Positions 4,953-5,267 of a stretch of DNA of 5,267 nt are shown piece after piece. The notes under the pieces are model-generated. The model did not search any database and was not told where the DNA came from. It saw only the letters and a program-made list of their open reading frames with translations. Every line of letters begins with the position of its first letter. The first letter of the stretch is position 1. The stretch comes from Chitinophagaceae bacterium (GTDB lineage: Bacteria > Bacteroidota > Bacteroidia > Chitinophagales > Chitinophagaceae), in contig PLEB01000017.1 in the NCBI GenBank assembly GCA_003136915.1, forward strand, positions 1 through 5,267. Reading direction: 5' to 3'. Both the position numbers and the translations under genes were made by a program.

Positions 4953-5267
4953 CTATAATTTTTTGATCTTCATATCCCTGAATGAAACGCCATTTGTCCA
5001 GTCCTGAACAGCAATATGTCCTTTGAAATATATTCCAAATTCAGGGTAATGACTCATAGAACTTGCAGCTACTGATTTTTTCCATTCATCGCTTTTCATA
5101 TCCACCTGAACGGTTTGCACTCCATTTAGCCAGAAAGTAAGCTTACCATTCTGCTGTAGAATACGTGACTGGTTCCATTCACCGGAATTTGGGATGGTCT
5201 TACTTGTATTTGGGATTACCCCGAAGATGGCAGCGGCTTTATGTGAGGAATCCCTGAGATAGTCAGG
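4953..5267 (-). CDS. DUF1080 / 3-keto-disaccharide hydrolase, C-terminal part
   Basis: The - strand frame is open from the right window edge to a TAG at 4955-4953 and gives 104 C-terminal residues; the start and any signal peptide lie outside. The fragment begins PDYLRDSSHKAAAIFG and ends GVSFRDMKIKKL. GEWNQSRI, GKLTFWLNGVQTVQ and FGIYFKGHIAVQDWTNG are the recognisable blocks of the DUF1080 jelly-roll domain (concanavalin-like fold). Members described as 3-keto-disaccharide or 3-keto-glycoside hydrolases cleave glycosides after the C3 hydroxyl has been oxidised, usually in the periplasm. It is the first visible gene of the - strand operon. The family assignment is firm from the C-terminal pattern; exact substrate and full domain layout cannot be judged. 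Confidence 0.88.
   Translation of the reverse strand, partial: PDYLRDSSHKAAAIFGVIPNTSKTIPNSGEWNQSRILQQNGKLTFWLNGVQTVQVDMKSDEWKKSVAASSMSHYPEFGIYFKGHIAVQDWTNGVSFRDMKIKKL

Noticed and set aside
1..5267. tRNA, rRNA, CRISPR array, intact transposase, or toxin-antitoxin and defence genes
   Set aside because: Looked for and not found: no cloverleaf, no regularly spaced repeats, and no reading frame with such motifs.

Overview
The window looks like chromosomal DNA of a Bacteroidota species, probably from the Chitinophagaceae/Sphingobacteriales side. The reasons are a low-to-moderate G+C content, start codons mostly without a Shine-Dalgarno sequence, signal peptides ending in an A-Q-like junction, and a gene set (3-keto-disaccharide hydrolase domain, lipoprotein azurin, GlpR/DeoR regulator) common in that phylum. 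The phylum is an inference from style and content; no rRNA or marker gene is present.

Left part, + strand: a secreted metallo-beta-lactamase-fold hydrolase of the N-acyl homoserine lactonase-like group (168-1007) and a secreted family IV (hormone-sensitive-lipase type) alpha/beta-hydrolase esterase (1492-2502). About 480 bases between them carry no intact gene. That gap holds a hairpin followed by nine T residues, a small element bounded by 18-bp imperfect inverted repeats (1073-1090 and 1193-1210), and on the - strand a short ORF behind a perfect AGGAGG that seems to continue in another frame (1465-1246). A diverged copy of the element's left end recurs just after the esterase stop (2505-2560), so related repeats bracket the esterase.

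Right part, - strand, read right to left: the C-terminal part of a DUF1080 (3-keto-disaccharide hydrolase) protein running off the right edge, an azurin-like blue copper lipoprotein, a VOC/glyoxalase-fold protein, a HAD phosphatase, and a DeoR/GlpR-type repressor. Gaps are 27, 26, 3 and 32 bases, so this is very probably one operon whose promoter lies outside the window. It meets the esterase gene tail to tail at 2503-2584.

A reasonable reading of the operon is sugar catabolism by the 3-keto-glycoside route. DUF1080 would cleave the oxidised glycoside in the periplasm, the copper protein could carry electrons from the oxidising dehydrogenase, the HAD enzyme could act on phosphorylated sugars, and the DeoR protein would sense a sugar phosphate and control the operon. 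The link between the copper protein and the hydrolase is an inference from adjacency. No tRNA, rRNA, CRISPR array, intact transposase or prophage gene was seen.
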